Shown: positions 50,813 through 61,717 of the stretch, piece by piece
Layout: the number at the start of each line of letters is the position of its first letter
How positions within the stretch are numbered: position 1 is the first letter of the stretch
DNA from: Lycorma delicatula
Lineage: Eukaryota > Arthropoda > Insecta > Hemiptera > Fulgoridae
Length of the DNA: 64,000 bases
NCBI RefSeq assembly: GCF_047948215.1
Contig: NC_134458.1
Span: 137,252,536-137,316,535 of the forward strand
Reading direction: 5' to 3'
Translations under genes and position numbers: made by a program
The notes under the pieces: model-generated
Database searches by the model: none
What the model was told of the DNA's origin: nothing
The model's input: the letters and a program-made list of their open reading frames with translations, nothing else

Positions 50813-51060
50813 TTTGACTATTGGTTTGTAGCTAGTCTTTGATTACTTATTTGTTGTCATCTTAGATATTTAAGAACATTCTTTGCAATATTTTGATGAT
50901 TTTGCTGGTTGCTAAGGACTGTTTATCTGTTTGTTTACATTTATTTATTTATTTTTTTCTTTTCTCTTTATTATTTTGCAAAAGTATGGAAGTGTAAAAT
51001 TTGGGCCTTTTACCTCTTTTAAGTGATTTTCTTTCATTTTCTGGTTCATACGTTGTTCAC

Positions 51061-52433
51061 GATGCCGGGCAGCGTGGATCTTTGTCCTCTATGTGATGAC
51101 ATTTTCTTTGGGAAACAGAAGTATTTTCGTTGTGTGGTGTGCAAAATTCGGTATCATCAAAAATGTTTAGGACTTTCGGCGGAGGAGGTTAGATTGTATT
51201 CTCAGAGCAAGAATTTTTAATGTGGCTCTTGCATAAAGAAGCATGTCATTATCGATGATAAAACTTCTGTTGGACACAACGTTGAATCTGATAATGGTGC
51301 TGTTAGTGGTTCTATTCGGCGATATCCTGTCTGTTAAGGGTGTTGAATGTATTTTGGATGATACGGGTCTTTCAATGAATCCACCCGAGGTGGTTTGTGG
51401 TAGCTGTTATAAGCAGAGCGATATCATTGCTGATAAGAATTTGCTTCAATCTCTGCGGTCTGCTGTTGACGCGGGAGTTCTGGAAATAATTCGTGCCCTC
51501 CAGTCTGAACTTAGTGATATAAGGTTTGAACTTAAACGTCTTCGATATAAGAATTCTGAATTGAAGTCTTGGATTAGCGAAATAAGAGGTGTAGTCGTAA
51601 CTGGCATGGTTGTTCAAGGTGGAAATTTCCGCAAGGATGTTCTTTCCTCTGGTTCTTCTTCTCTTTCGCCTGCTAACCTTATTCCTGATCCAGTTAGACC
51701 TCGTTGTGGTGACGATAATATTAACCTCTCCTTGCCATCTCTCTGTGCTACTTCTGTAGTTAATGCGGCTACGGGGAATGGGAACATGACACGAGTGCGG
51801 AGTTTTGATGCTGGGTATGTTCAGGATGCAGTGAGGTCCTCCGGAAACGCTACGCATGTGGATTTCAAAAATGCTGCGGGGCTTGCTTCTGCTACAGTTG
51901 ACATAAGTCTAGAGGACTTATTTACACAGGGTTAGAGACCCTGTGAATGATGTTTTGACTGCAGCCTCCCACGATGTGACTAAGAAAACTTTGTTGTTGG
52001 CTATGAGAAGCGTAAAGGCCCCAAAGTGAAGTCTTTTCTTGAGGGTTCCATTGCTCCGTCTAACCCTAAGAAAAGGGTGAGGTCTCGAAATGCTGTTTTG
52101 GGGAAAGGCGACGTATGCTGCGTTTTGGTTAAGCCCAAGACTAAAGCTCTTTTTGTTTCGAGGTTTAACTCTTCAACCGGGGTTGGTGATATCACCAAGT
52201 TGCTTGGGGGCCACAACTTTCAACATCTTCAGTGTGTTCGTCTGAAGACTAGGTACGAATCGTTTCGAATTGAAGTTTGTGCTTCGGATTTTGACAGCTT
52301 AGTTCGTCCTGAGATCAGGTCTGCTGGTACGCTGTTGGCTCCATTTTATGGTCTGTTGAGGCCTGATGCAGTGTTTGTAGACAAAGCAAACACCTTTTCC
52401 TCCTTCACGGGAGGATGGATTGCAGCTCGGTAG
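51061..52433 (+). pseudogene. ORF1 of element C: PHD finger, coiled coil, RRM-like end; broken
   Basis: Starts MPGSVDLCPLCDD at 51061. The Cys/His pattern C-x2-C, C-x2-C-x4-H-x2-C (CVVCKIRYHQKC) and then CGSC forms a PHD-type zinc finger. A TAA at 51218-51220 interrupts it between the last Cys pairs. A frame change near 51330 leads to the next stretch, where LQSELSDIRFELKRLRYKNS is heptad-like and probably coiled coil. After another frame change near 51940-52000, KSFLEGSIAPSNPKKRV precedes an RRM-like segment (KALFVSRFNSSTGVGDITKL ... SFRIEVCASDFDSL ... PFYGLLRPDA) and the TAG at 52431-52433. Such ORF1 proteins are RNA-binding chaperones of CR1/Jockey-like elements. The copy cannot make the full protein. 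Confidence 0.75.
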
Positions 52434-52698
52434 CGATGGGTAAATTGAGGATGATCTACCAGAGTGTTCGTACCAGAGAGGACTAAGCAGGATGAAATTT
52501 TCGCGTCCTTGATTGATTTTCACTTCGACGTGGTTGCCTTGACTGAGACTTGGCTTAGCGATGAGCACTGTGATGACAATCTGTTTCCAGACTGTTACCA
52601 TGTTTTTCGGGCTGGCCGGCATTATGCTGCTTCTTTACTTCAGCGTGGTGGTGGTTCAACTATTCTTGTAAAATCAAGCATTAGGTGTTTGAGGAGGA

Positions 52699-52760
52699 AG
52701 GACCTCGAGACGTTTCCTGCTTCAGGATACGTCTCGAGGTCCTCACACAGCTTCTGTGTG
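52699..52760. repeat. Two adjacent perfect hairpins inside the endonuclease region
   Basis: AGGACCTCGAGACGT (52699-52713) pairs exactly with 52729-52743, and the loop itself contains CCTG-CTT-CAGG. Directly after, CACACAG (52744-52750), CTT, CTGTGTG (52754-52760) forms a second hairpin. Reading D-L-E-T directly into A-S-V-W-V-E would restore the expected reading, so about 37 bases between them look inserted. Confidence 0.85.
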
Positions 52761-53044
52761 GGTTGAGCTAATTCGACCAGGGATGAAGAATTTGTTGGTT
52801 AGTGTTATGTATGTTGCTCCGTTTTTAGCTTCAAGTCTCCTCGACCAATATTTTGATTTTCTGTATAGGCACGTAGATATTTTAAGTTTTGATATTTGTA
52901 TTGTAGGCGATTTTAATGTATCTGGAGTGTGCTGGTCTACTAGAAGTCTTCCTGCAACTATTGGATTTTATGCTAAATGTAAAGCACGATCGGGTTTTGA
53001 TTTTGTTGACATGATGAACTTGGACGTTTTTACACACGAAACAA

Positions 53045-53085
53045 CTCAGCGACAATAGCGTGCGGCGCACGCTATTGTCGCTGAG
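53045..53085. repeat. Perfect 19-bp inverted repeat at the RT deletion junction
   Basis: CTCAGCGACAATAGCGTGC (53045-53063), a 3-base loop GGC, and the exact complement (53067-53085). Endonuclease sequence lies to the left and RT thumb sequence to the right. Confidence 0.92.
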
Positions 53086-53700
53086 ACATTGGTTGAGGAC
53101 CTCGGGATTTTATTTGACACGAAGTTGTATTTTCACGAATATGTTGCTCGGATTGTCAATAAAGCACGCCGGGACCTTGGTCTTGTCCTTTGGATTTGCG
53201 GACGGTTTAACAATATTTCCACTTGTAACCTGCTGTACAAGTCTTTGGTGAGGAGTCGCTTGGAGTACTCGACCGTGGTGTGGAATAGTACGCGAGTTTT
53301 TGCCTCTGATCTGGTTGAAGGTGCTCAGAATAGGTTCTTGAACTGGATGCGTTTTAAGTTTGGAGATTGTTTTGTTGGCGCTAGTAGAGAGGATATGTTG
53401 AGGCAATTAGACCTTTCCAGGTTATCTGATAGAAGAACGTACTTTAACTTGGTTTTCTTTTATAAAGCTCTGCACAATAAACTTCCGACGCGTTACCATG
53501 TTATCTTGCGGAACCAGGCCAGGTCAGTGAGGTCTTTTAGGCAATTTGTGACGCCGGTTGGTTCCACCGTGTCTCCGATTGAGCGGTGTACCAGTGTTGC
53601 GGTGGAGTTCCAGGATAAGCTAAGCTTTTGGGATGATGAGGCAACCTTCATTAAAAATTTGAGGGGGTTACGTGGCGATGGATTATTGTCCTTGGTGTAA

Positions 53701-54057
53701 TGCTCACTTTCATGATTTTAGAATTGTTGTTTTTTTAAGGATTATTGCTTATAACTTGTTTTATTTGGAATGTATTAGTAATATTGTGTTTTTGTTTTTG
53801 TATGTTTTCATCTATGTGTTTTTATTATCACTCCATAGCTACCGTTTTTTAAGTTCTAATTATTTTTTGTATTTGACTTGTTAATTGTTATTGTTATTAT
53901 TATTATTGTGTTTTGAATGTTGTATTTTTAACTTATATGTGGGTTGTTGACTTATGGCTGTTCTTTTGTGACTTTATGTGATATTGTGCAGCATACAAAG
54001 GTTTTGTAACTGTTCTGTTGCACAAACAAAGCAAATAAAAATAAGAAAATAAGAATC
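53701..54057 (+). mobile_element. 3' UTR of element C
   Basis: T-rich untranslated region between the ORF2 stop and the ATT tail. It contains a small (TTA)n at about 53887-53908. Confidence 0.6.
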
Positions 54058-54058
54058 A

Positions 54059-54117
<59 letters not shown>
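54058..54117. repeat. (ATT)n and poly(T) junction, tails of elements C and D
   Basis: About eleven ATT units (54058-54090) are directly followed by 27 T (54091-54117). The first is the tail of plus-strand element C. The second is the poly(A) tail of minus-strand element D. Confidence 0.85.
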
Positions 54118-54120
<3 letters not shown>

Positions 54121-55640
54121 TGAATTTTTACGGGCATCGACTGCTAAGGTCATTAGCCCTCGTCACATTCTTTAAAAGAAATTATTATCTCCATCAGGAT
54201 CGTCATATGTAAGGGTGTAAAGGGCCCTTACATTTTATTTAAAAACACAAACTTCACAATAAACATTAAAACATGAAAGACAAGGACAATCACAAACACT
54301 TATGGGATGTAAAGGGCCCCAATATTAAAATTTGAGATAGGTTCTCAAAAGACCATGAACTTAAAATTAAAATTAAACTAATCAATACCATATCTTTCTT
54401 TCTTCTACGAAGTCTCATTTATAGTTTGTTTAAGCACCCTCGGGGCGACCAGAACCGCCGTTGTCAGGGTGCCAGGGTCGTGCCAGGGTGCCGTGGCAGT
54501 TGAATCCTTCTTATATCAGGCCAGGCATGCACGGCGTACACCCATAGCCTCGCGCCCTCAATCCACCCTTGAGGGTCCCCCATGCCATCATCGGACACAC
54601 CCCGACTCACTGCTCTTGAATGCAGGTGAGCCAAAATGGCCTTGGCAAGAGGGCTACCTCCCGTCACTATACGTGCCACGCTTCGAGACTCCCTTATACG
54701 TATATATAAAACTACCGCTTAGAGTGTCTTTTACCACAGCTTTAAACTTCCATTTTATAGACTTTTAAGAAGTCCACTGGCGTGTAAAAATGCAACTATA
54801 TTTTCTTCATTTCCATTATCCAGATCAGCACTAATATTATTTGTAAGACAGAACCTCTTTCTGAGGTCCTCATATATGGTACACTCTTCTATTAGATGCT
54901 TGATTGTCAGTGTTTTATTACAAACACCGCACATTGGTCTCACTTCGCCGGTTAACAAATATAAATTTGTTAATCGCGTGTGACCGATTCTAAGTCTGGT
55001 CACCGCTACTTGTTCACGGCGAGTCAACTTAAAGTCGCTTTTCCATTTATAAGGAGAAGTTTTAACTGAGTTTAATTTTGTATTTAAACTCCTCCATTCA
55101 GCGTTCCACTTGTTTCTTACTATGTTTGTTAGACGGTTTTTAACATCTGCCACTCTTACAGGAAATGCATCCAAATCATCGCAGACTGTTGCCTTTCTGG
55201 CAGCTTCATCTGCGATTTCATTACCTGTAATACCAGCATGCCCCGGAGTCCATACAAATACGCATCGCTGTCCTCGTTGTTTTAGTACGTATAAAATGGA
55301 CAGGATGTTTGCAATTAGGACATCCTTAATGTTCTTGTTCCGAATTGCAACGAGTGCACTTAATGAATCGGAACATATTAGCACTCTCTCTTCGCAATAG
55401 TGTTCGGTGTAGCGAAGAGCTTGCTGAATTGCAGTGAGTTCTGCCGTGTAGACACTGGCCACATCTGGCAGTCTCCAAAAGTGGGCTTCTTCATTTACAT
55501 ATATCGAGCATCCAACACCATGTTCGGTTTTAGAACCGTCAGTATAAATTCTAATATGTTCTTCGTAATTACTGACGGTTGCCAAAAATTCCTGCTGGAT
55601 GATCACTGCTGGTTTCTTTATTAATTTAATATGAGTAAAG
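54091..55640 (-). mobile_element. Element D: 5'-truncated I-group-like LINE
   Basis: Minus strand: the RNase H and zinc-tail end of ORF2 (55640-54755), then a 3' UTR of about 640 bases with a GC-rich block (54430-54700) and TGTAAAGGGCCC-type repeats (about 54221-54232 and 54307-54318), ending AGGGCTAATGACCTTAGCAG and poly(A). It shares 3' terminal and inner motifs with gag-only element A. The 5' limit near 55640 is where RNase H-type homology ends and AT-rich host DNA begins. Confidence 0.8.
54755..55640 (-). pseudogene. RNase H domain and Cys-His tail of element D ORF2 (truncated, still open)
   Basis: In the parent element this domain degrades the RNA of the RNA/DNA hybrid during integration. 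Visible blocks are RIYTDGSKTEHGVG (first Asp), VYTAELTAIQQAL (Glu), VLICSDSLSALVAI (Asp), and VFVWTPGHAGITGNEIADEA (HxGxxGNExAD, last Asp). All four acidic residues of the D-E-D-D set are present. After it come LTRREQVAVTRLRIGHTRL and the zinc-like CGVCNKTLTIKHLIEEC. The frame stays open for 305 codons to the TAA at 54755-54757. The first 15 or so residues upstream of KKPAVIIQQEF probably come from flanking AT-rich DNA. No RT domain is present, so it is not autonomous. Confidence 0.85.
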
Positions 55641-56680
55641 TAAACGAATACTAAATTAGAACGAATTAACAAATTATGATAAGCGTAATTTTATTTGCCA
55701 TTTGTAAGAGTTCATTTAATTAATTTTATTTGACATTAGTTCCTATACATTTCAAGAAGTTTTCTTTTTTTTAACTATATTACAAAAGTAAACTTTTTCT
55801 CTCTCTTTTTAATCGATTTCAGTAATACATCCTCATTATGATTTTTTTTCGCACGTCGTTAGAAGGAAGGAAAAATTCACTTGTGTAATTAATATAATAT
55901 TTTTAATGGACAAACCTATAAAATCTGCTGCACTTTAACATACATTACAATCTCCATTTTGTAGGAAAACGTAATAATTTTATTAGATCAAACATATTAC
56001 ATGTCACATCTGAAAAAATATAATTTTACTCTAAAATAATTAAATGAAAATGAAAAATAAATTTTATATTTCAAAAAGTACTAAAAATAAAACATTATTT
56101 ACATTTAAAACTGTACTGTTAGTTCTCAAGTGTCTTTGTATAATTTTCATTCTGTTTTGTTGATATAAAATAACTTAAATATTTTATCAAAACAGTACGT
56201 AAGTTTTTTGTACGAATTAATTGATTAATTAATTCAAAATTTTAAATATATAGTGATCTGAATAACTTAAAAGGTATTTTTACTCCCGATTGAAATGTTG
56301 CTGCTCGTACATTAATTAAAAATTTTAAAACATTTTGATTATTACTAAAAGATACGTTCCGGTATCTAAAGTACCAGAATGCTTTAGAGTAAAGTAGGTA
56401 GATACTTTAGTATTATAGAATACTTTAGTATAAAGTACAATATTTTATATTTACTGTATTATTTATTATACAATATATTAGTACACTATTTTTTTTCATC
56501 TGTTTTAGAATTAATTACTTGAAAACTCTTTATTTATCATTACAAAAATAAATACAAGAGAATTTTACTTACAAAAAATATTTTTTAAAAAGATATATTT
56601 AAAGAATCGTAACGTTTAATAAACTTATTAAATTTTTCATTTTCTAATTACGTGAAATACATATATATTTTAAAAAATTA
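55641..56680. other. AT-rich stretch with local TACTTTAG repeats
   Basis: No gene. At 56376-56440 short units such as TACTTTAGTAT and TTTAG(A/T)(A/G)TAAAGTA recur several times. They resemble subterminal repeats of some DNA transposons, but no termini are evident. Confidence 0.4.
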
Positions 56681-56945
56681 ATTCATCTACTTATGCTTTA
56701 TTTTGCTAATTTTCTCTACATTTAGACTTTCGCAAAATCACTGCTTCATCAGAAATTATAGGTGGAAATTTACATAAAATGTTATTATATATAAATATGG
56801 TAAACTTATTTGTGTATATTTTCATTTTGTTAACCTTATTTTTAATCTAAATTTCCAAATATATATTCTGAAGAAGATAAGAATTTCTGCGAAAGCGCTA
56901 AAAATAGAGGAAAAGAAAAATTACTAAAACAATAAGTAGTTGAAC
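56681..56945. mobile_element. Near-palindromic fold-back element, about 265 bp
   Basis: The left side read on the minus strand and the right side read on the plus strand share CTGA(T/A)GAAG, TGCGAAAG, CTAAA, TAGAG(A/G)AAA and AAGTAG(A/T)TGAA in order. The inner parts also pair (GGAAATTTA(C/G)AT on both). Only a few dozen central bases do not pair. It is non-coding. Homology of the two arms is clear, but the class is not. Confidence 0.65.
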
Positions 56946-57899
56946 CTTTACTATATTTATAAAGAATTATATTTTGCTGCTCGGATACAATTTACTATTC
57001 ATTTACCGCTCAACTATTTATTTATGCACAGAACTAAATGTTAAAACTGGTTTCAGCTCGAAATTATTTTTATTAAATTAAAAAACCGCTTACTGCATAC
57101 AGAATAATTCCTTTTAAAAATAAATCATCGTAACTTTAAAATCCATATCGTTGTGGTATGGCGAAAAAAAACACGTAAATAATTGTTACAAAGTCAATCG
57201 ATTTTTGTATTTTTAATTTTTTCACAAATAATAAGGTATTCTGAAACAATCAGCACTACATAAAAATCGGAATAGAAGTAAAAATTGATTCTTAGATGAC
57301 CTCTTAGACGAGAAGCTAAAAATGAATTATTACAACTTTAATTACATTCACAACGTTATCAGTTAGAATTCTTTTATTAGTAAGCCCAGTTATTAAAAAA
57401 ATATATGAAAAGGATGATTACAAGACGGGTAAGGATTAGAAAGAATTTCATAAAATATTACAAATATATAGTTAATTTTTCAATAGTTTTATGTAACAAT
57501 AATTCTGTAAAACCTATTACTAGTTTCTGGCAATAATAAAGCAAACGATAAACTTCAAATGGAAATATACGGTATAATAAATTTAAATTTCTCACGATAA
57601 TTAAATCAAAAAAGTTCCAAGTAGATTTAGTTAATTTTATGATATTATATTCCTATAATATAAAACCGTTAATACGATTTATAGATCAGTAAAGATTTAT
57701 ACAAGTACAGTATAATGTAATAAAATATTTTAATTACAGCAATTTCAGAATTAACTTATAGCTTAAGAGTTTTTAAGAGCTGAACTCGTACATATATATA
57801 CTATTTACGAGTTTAGAAAACGGCAACAAAACCAGTTAGCTAAGTTGTAATACCGTAATAATTTCCTTTTCAGTTGACTGCAAGCAAATAAAGAGGTCG
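56946..57899. other. AT-rich spacer
   Basis: No gene or recognisable element. Confidence 0.5.
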
Positions 57900-58750
57900 C
57901 TCGCAATAAATTCTTATAAAAAATACATAGGTAGAAAAAGAAAGGACGATAGAGGTTTGAGAAAGAAAAAGACCGGGGAAAATGATGGTGGCATCGTTTG
58001 GCGTGTGGTAGTTTTAAAATTATCACCGAACAGGGTTTTACAAGATACGGAACACAAGGGGTTGTTATAGTCAGTAAAAAGGGGGTATATAGATAACCGC
58101 TGACACAATATTTCACGGAGAGAAGCAATCGGATCGCTATAAAAGTATCGAAGAATAGGAAATAAGAGGAGTCGGTTTCACAGTTAAAATAATAGGGGAG
58201 AGGGAGGTCGAGATGAACAGAAGGATGAAGAGCAAAAAGAGGAGGGGGGTAATTATCAAATGAGAAAGAATTATACGGAGTTTCGCAATCCGAGCGGCGA
58301 GAAACGAACGGCAACAGCACAGGCTCGCTGCTGCTGCTACCGGGTTTAATTGTTCCCAGAGATTACTTCGTAAAGGATTATATAGGAACCGAGAGTTAGC
58401 AAAGCGCAGCGGGGTAAGACGGGACGAAGCGCGGGGACGGAATTGATTGTAATTGGCATAACATATGATGTTCCAATAAGCGCGATACGGCTGAAGAAGA
58501 GCTCTAATTCATTTGAAAGCTATAAATTGCCGGATTAAAACCAGATCCAAAGCTATAGGCTAAGCTAAGCCGAGACGCCACCTTCCCCTCGGCCGCCGCT
58601 CGATGTTTAGAGTTCCATCCCTTCTTCGCCCTTCTCTCACCATACTCTTCATCTTCAACTGCTTTAGCTTTACCTCACTCTTCTCTCCACACTCTCTCAT
58701 TTTCTGTCTACCTCCTCAATAATACCGGCTCGAGTAGGAGGAGCGGTAAG
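57900..58750. other. GC-elevated island with purine-to-pyrimidine switch
   Basis: 57930-58320 is purine-rich on the plus strand (GGAGAGGGAGGTCGAGATGA at 58196-58215). 58320-58560 is a balanced GC-elevated core with homeodomain-type TAATTG sites (GGGTTTAATTGTTCCCAGAG; TTGATTGTAATTGGC). 58570-58720 is pyrimidine-rich. The long minus-strand open frame 57805-58320 is the complement of the purine block, has a Ser/Phe/Leu/Pro-biased sequence and no domain, and is probably not a gene. This is the most likely regulatory island of the window, by composition and site content only. Confidence 0.4.
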
Positions 58751-61701
58751 TTTCTCTTTTTGCCCGGCTAATTAAGTCAACCTAAGATATCTGTTCCCTT
58801 CACAATATTGCTACCCGTTACCTTTCATTTCAATAAAATACTCATTTAGTTACAAATCTAGACTTATTCAAATAAATTCAACTAAATACAACTATTAACT
58901 TATTCGTAGAAATACTGAATACAAAAATTTACGCATTTACAGCTGCAAACTATAACTTTGCTGACTACTATAATAAATAATTAACTTCAAATATAAATAA
59001 TAATTTGCTAATTAAAGAAGTATAATGTAGAACTTTTTTTTAAATAATCTGTCTAGAAAAAACACATTACTATAACTATTTATTTCCGTTATATAAAAGA
59101 GGATAAATAAAAAACTACACGATTACTGATGGCAGAATTTTGTAACCCGAAAATAAGGTAGTTTAAAGCTTTCCAAAAGTTCTCTGCAAGAGCGTTCTAG
59201 AACCAGTATATCAAAAGTCCTAAGACTGACAATTGACTCTCCTTTTTATATAAACAAATTTCGGTACAAAATATTACCGTAATATTAATATGAGTCGTTC
59301 AAACTTTATGGTAAGTAACACTGTCCATTAGGCAATTCACAGTAATTAATAGATAAAAAAACTGAAAATTTTTTTTTTTATTTTCTTTCCATTTCTGCAG
59401 ATTATTAAATAAATCTACATATTTTTTTCGAGAACTGAATCAAAGACTCAAAAAAATTAATATCTTATTTTCACGTGTCAACGAAATGAAGTTTCTAGCC
59501 TCTTCCAATCTTTATGCAAGCCTCTTTCATAACTTAAAAAAACATTGGCAGGTAACCAATATTACTTGCCTAAATCATAAATGAAGAGTGAAATAATTTT
59601 TTTACAAATTTTTAGTGCTATAAAATCAAAATTTAAACCAAATTTATTAATTTAATTAATAATGCAATCTTTTAATTTTATTAAGATTTTTCCAGTACTG
59701 TCTTTTTACTATTCTTTAAAATATTTTCCAGTGAATTAATTTACTTTTTTTAAATTACCTAATTAATAATTTTCATATTTATTAAATGATTATTTTTTTC
59801 CCGTGAATATTTTTAATTGTTTTTATAAATTATTCTGTTATGAGATTCTATTGTTTTTGTATTGATTGATTGTATTGTTTTTAATTCAGCATCAAGCAAT
59901 TTTATTAAAAACATTTTTATTATATTACAAATAATTATTTTTATAGTTTTATTTTAAATGACATCTCCATTAAATTTTCTCCAGATCGCATTATACCTAG
60001 TGTTTTTTGTATTATTTAAATGAATAATTTGATAATTACTTCATGGAAATCGGTGTTTCATTTCTGGAATTATCGGGGCACAAATGAAAAAAAAACAAAA
60101 GAAAACTAAATTTTGTTTTTAGTTAAAATAAATGTTTATGTTGTTGATATGTCCGTCAGTTCGTATTTTATTTTTATTTTTTTGGCAGTTTTAAGATTTA
60201 CAAATTCAAAATAACACTAAAAACGAGTTTGAAAACAAGAAAACGGTTAAACGAAAAACTTGCCTAAAATCTGAATTATTTGACAATTTAAATCGTTAAA
60301 TAATGTTTATTAGATACAAAAAAGTATTATATAAAATTTAAATAATCGAACAATAATGAAGAAAAGCAATAATAAAAATGATATAATAAACCAATAAATA
60401 ATGTAGCAAGTAATCAATTAATACTTTCTGACGGTGTTTACAGAATAAAAGTAAAAAATATTAAAAATTTTTGTTTTGGAAAATTCCAGTCGAAAGCGTA
60501 AATTAAAAAATCTTCTAAACTATTGAAACACATCCACCCTAGATTGTTCACTACAAAATATCTCTTACGTACGGCTCTTATGTAGGGTTGGAAAAGATAA
60601 AAATTAACCTAAAAAATATTCAGAAACAATTATCCTCTCCAAAACTTGAGAGATAACCGTTTAACGTTCTTATAATTAAAGACGTTCACAAGATAGGTTA
60701 GCTTAAAAACTAATAGATTCAGCTCTCTTATCTTAAAGTATTGGCCGAATATTCGAATACTAAATGAATCTGTTAGGTTTTTATTAAACAAAAAAAAAGA
60801 ACGCTAGATACATTTCTGCTGAGATTCCTCCATGAGTAGTCAATTTTTTTCACAATCTTCTCTTTTCCTTGTTCTTAATCCTGTCTTCCTCAGTTTAGAT
60901 TCTGTGGATGTAGATCAGATCCCCTTAATTCCAAAACTATCCGGTTCCGGGATGATCTGGATATAGACCGGTGAGAATCCCGGCTCTAATCTGGGACTTG
61001 TCCGATAACTCTGTTTCATATCCGGTGATTGCACAATACAGCTAACAGTTAAAGCGCTGATCGAATAAAACCAGGTTCACGATCTTTCTTAAAATATAAA
61101 ATTCATAATTCCACAGGCTGCGAATAAGTGAAATATGAACTTACAATAAGGTAAACACTAAAATAAATAACAATGTTATAAATTATGTTTTTTTTTTTTT
61201 TAAATTCGAACAATAAATAATAAAGAAATACTTATAATATGAAAATTTTAAAACATTAATAAATATCGTGGAAATATGTACGGTTTTTAATTGAATTTAG
61301 CAGTAAAAAATAATAACAGTAAAATATAGTGAAAAATTGTAAACAAGAACAGATCAGTAAATATAAGATTAAGTCACTAATATTCATTAACAGTAAATCG
61401 AACAAATGTGTCGAACAAAAAATAATTTTTGTAAAAGTAAAATGATATTACAATAACATTAGTAGTAAAAATAATAGCACTAACAGTAAATATAATAATG
61501 AATATGAATAGAAATGGAAAAGAATGAAGGGGGGCGGGCGGGAGAAGTTTGGCTTTTCGTTTTTATGTAATAATGTAACATGGTAGAATTGTCGGTCTGC
61601 ATTCTACGTATATATTGGCACACATACGTTAATCAAGATAAACACAAAGTGAAAACCTATTGAATCAATTACTTAATTTGTTTGCTGGCAATGGTTTGTT
61701 G
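58751..61701. other. AT-rich stretch
   Basis: No gene. About 60830-61080 is GC-richer and non-repetitive but unassigned. 61527-61545 is G-rich (GGGGGGCGGGCGGGAG type). Confidence 0.45.
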
Positions 61702-61717
61702 CCGATATCGATATCGG
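61702..61717. repeat. Perfect 16-bp palindrome
   Basis: CCGATATCGATATCGG is self-complementary over its full length. Confidence 0.9.

Larger units (their letters stand above)
52440..53700 (+). pseudogene. ORF2 remains of element C: APE endonuclease and RT thumb, RT palm deleted
   Basis: The endonuclease part carries DVVALTETWLSDEH (catalytic Glu), then, after an inserted hairpin at 52699-52760, VWVELIRPGMKNLLVSVMY and CIVGDFNVSGVCW (GDFN motif). It stops at a TAG (53056-53058) inside a second hairpin. The next open stretch (53089-53700, 203 codons without a stop) begins at LVEDLGILFDTKLYFHEYV, which is the RT thumb region. It continues SRLEYSTVVWN and FFYKALHNKLPTRYH to the C-terminus and a TAA at 53698-53700. 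All RT catalytic motifs, including YADD, and the SDH end of the endonuclease are absent. This points to one internal deletion of about 1.3-1.5 kb compared with usual LINE size (inference). Confidence 0.8.
50813..54090 (+). mobile_element. Element C: CR1/Jockey-group LINE with internal deletion
   Basis: Plus-strand element of about 3.3 kb: 5' UTR to 51060, ORF1 51061-52433, remains of ORF2 52440-53700, a 3' UTR of about 360 bases, and an (ATT)n tail at 54058-54090. An ORF1 with a PHD finger and RRM-like end, an APE-type endonuclease, no RNase H, and a short-repeat tail instead of poly(A) fit the CR1 side of the group. The RT palm and fingers and the C-terminal third of the endonuclease are missing. 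The break coincides with a perfect hairpin at 53045-53085. Confidence 0.78.

Noticed and set aside
51372..51857. 161-codon minus-strand open frame
   Set aside because: It is antisense to ORF1 of element C, which has clear domain content on the plus strand.
57805..58320. 171-codon minus-strand open frame
   Set aside because: It is the complement of a purine-rich block, has biased composition and no domain or homologous motif. A chance open frame is more likely.
60830..61080. Possible second copy of the R1-like 3' UTR (resembling 23460-23530)
   Set aside because: The resemblance is limited to a CT-rich stretch and could be chance. No collinear blocks were found.
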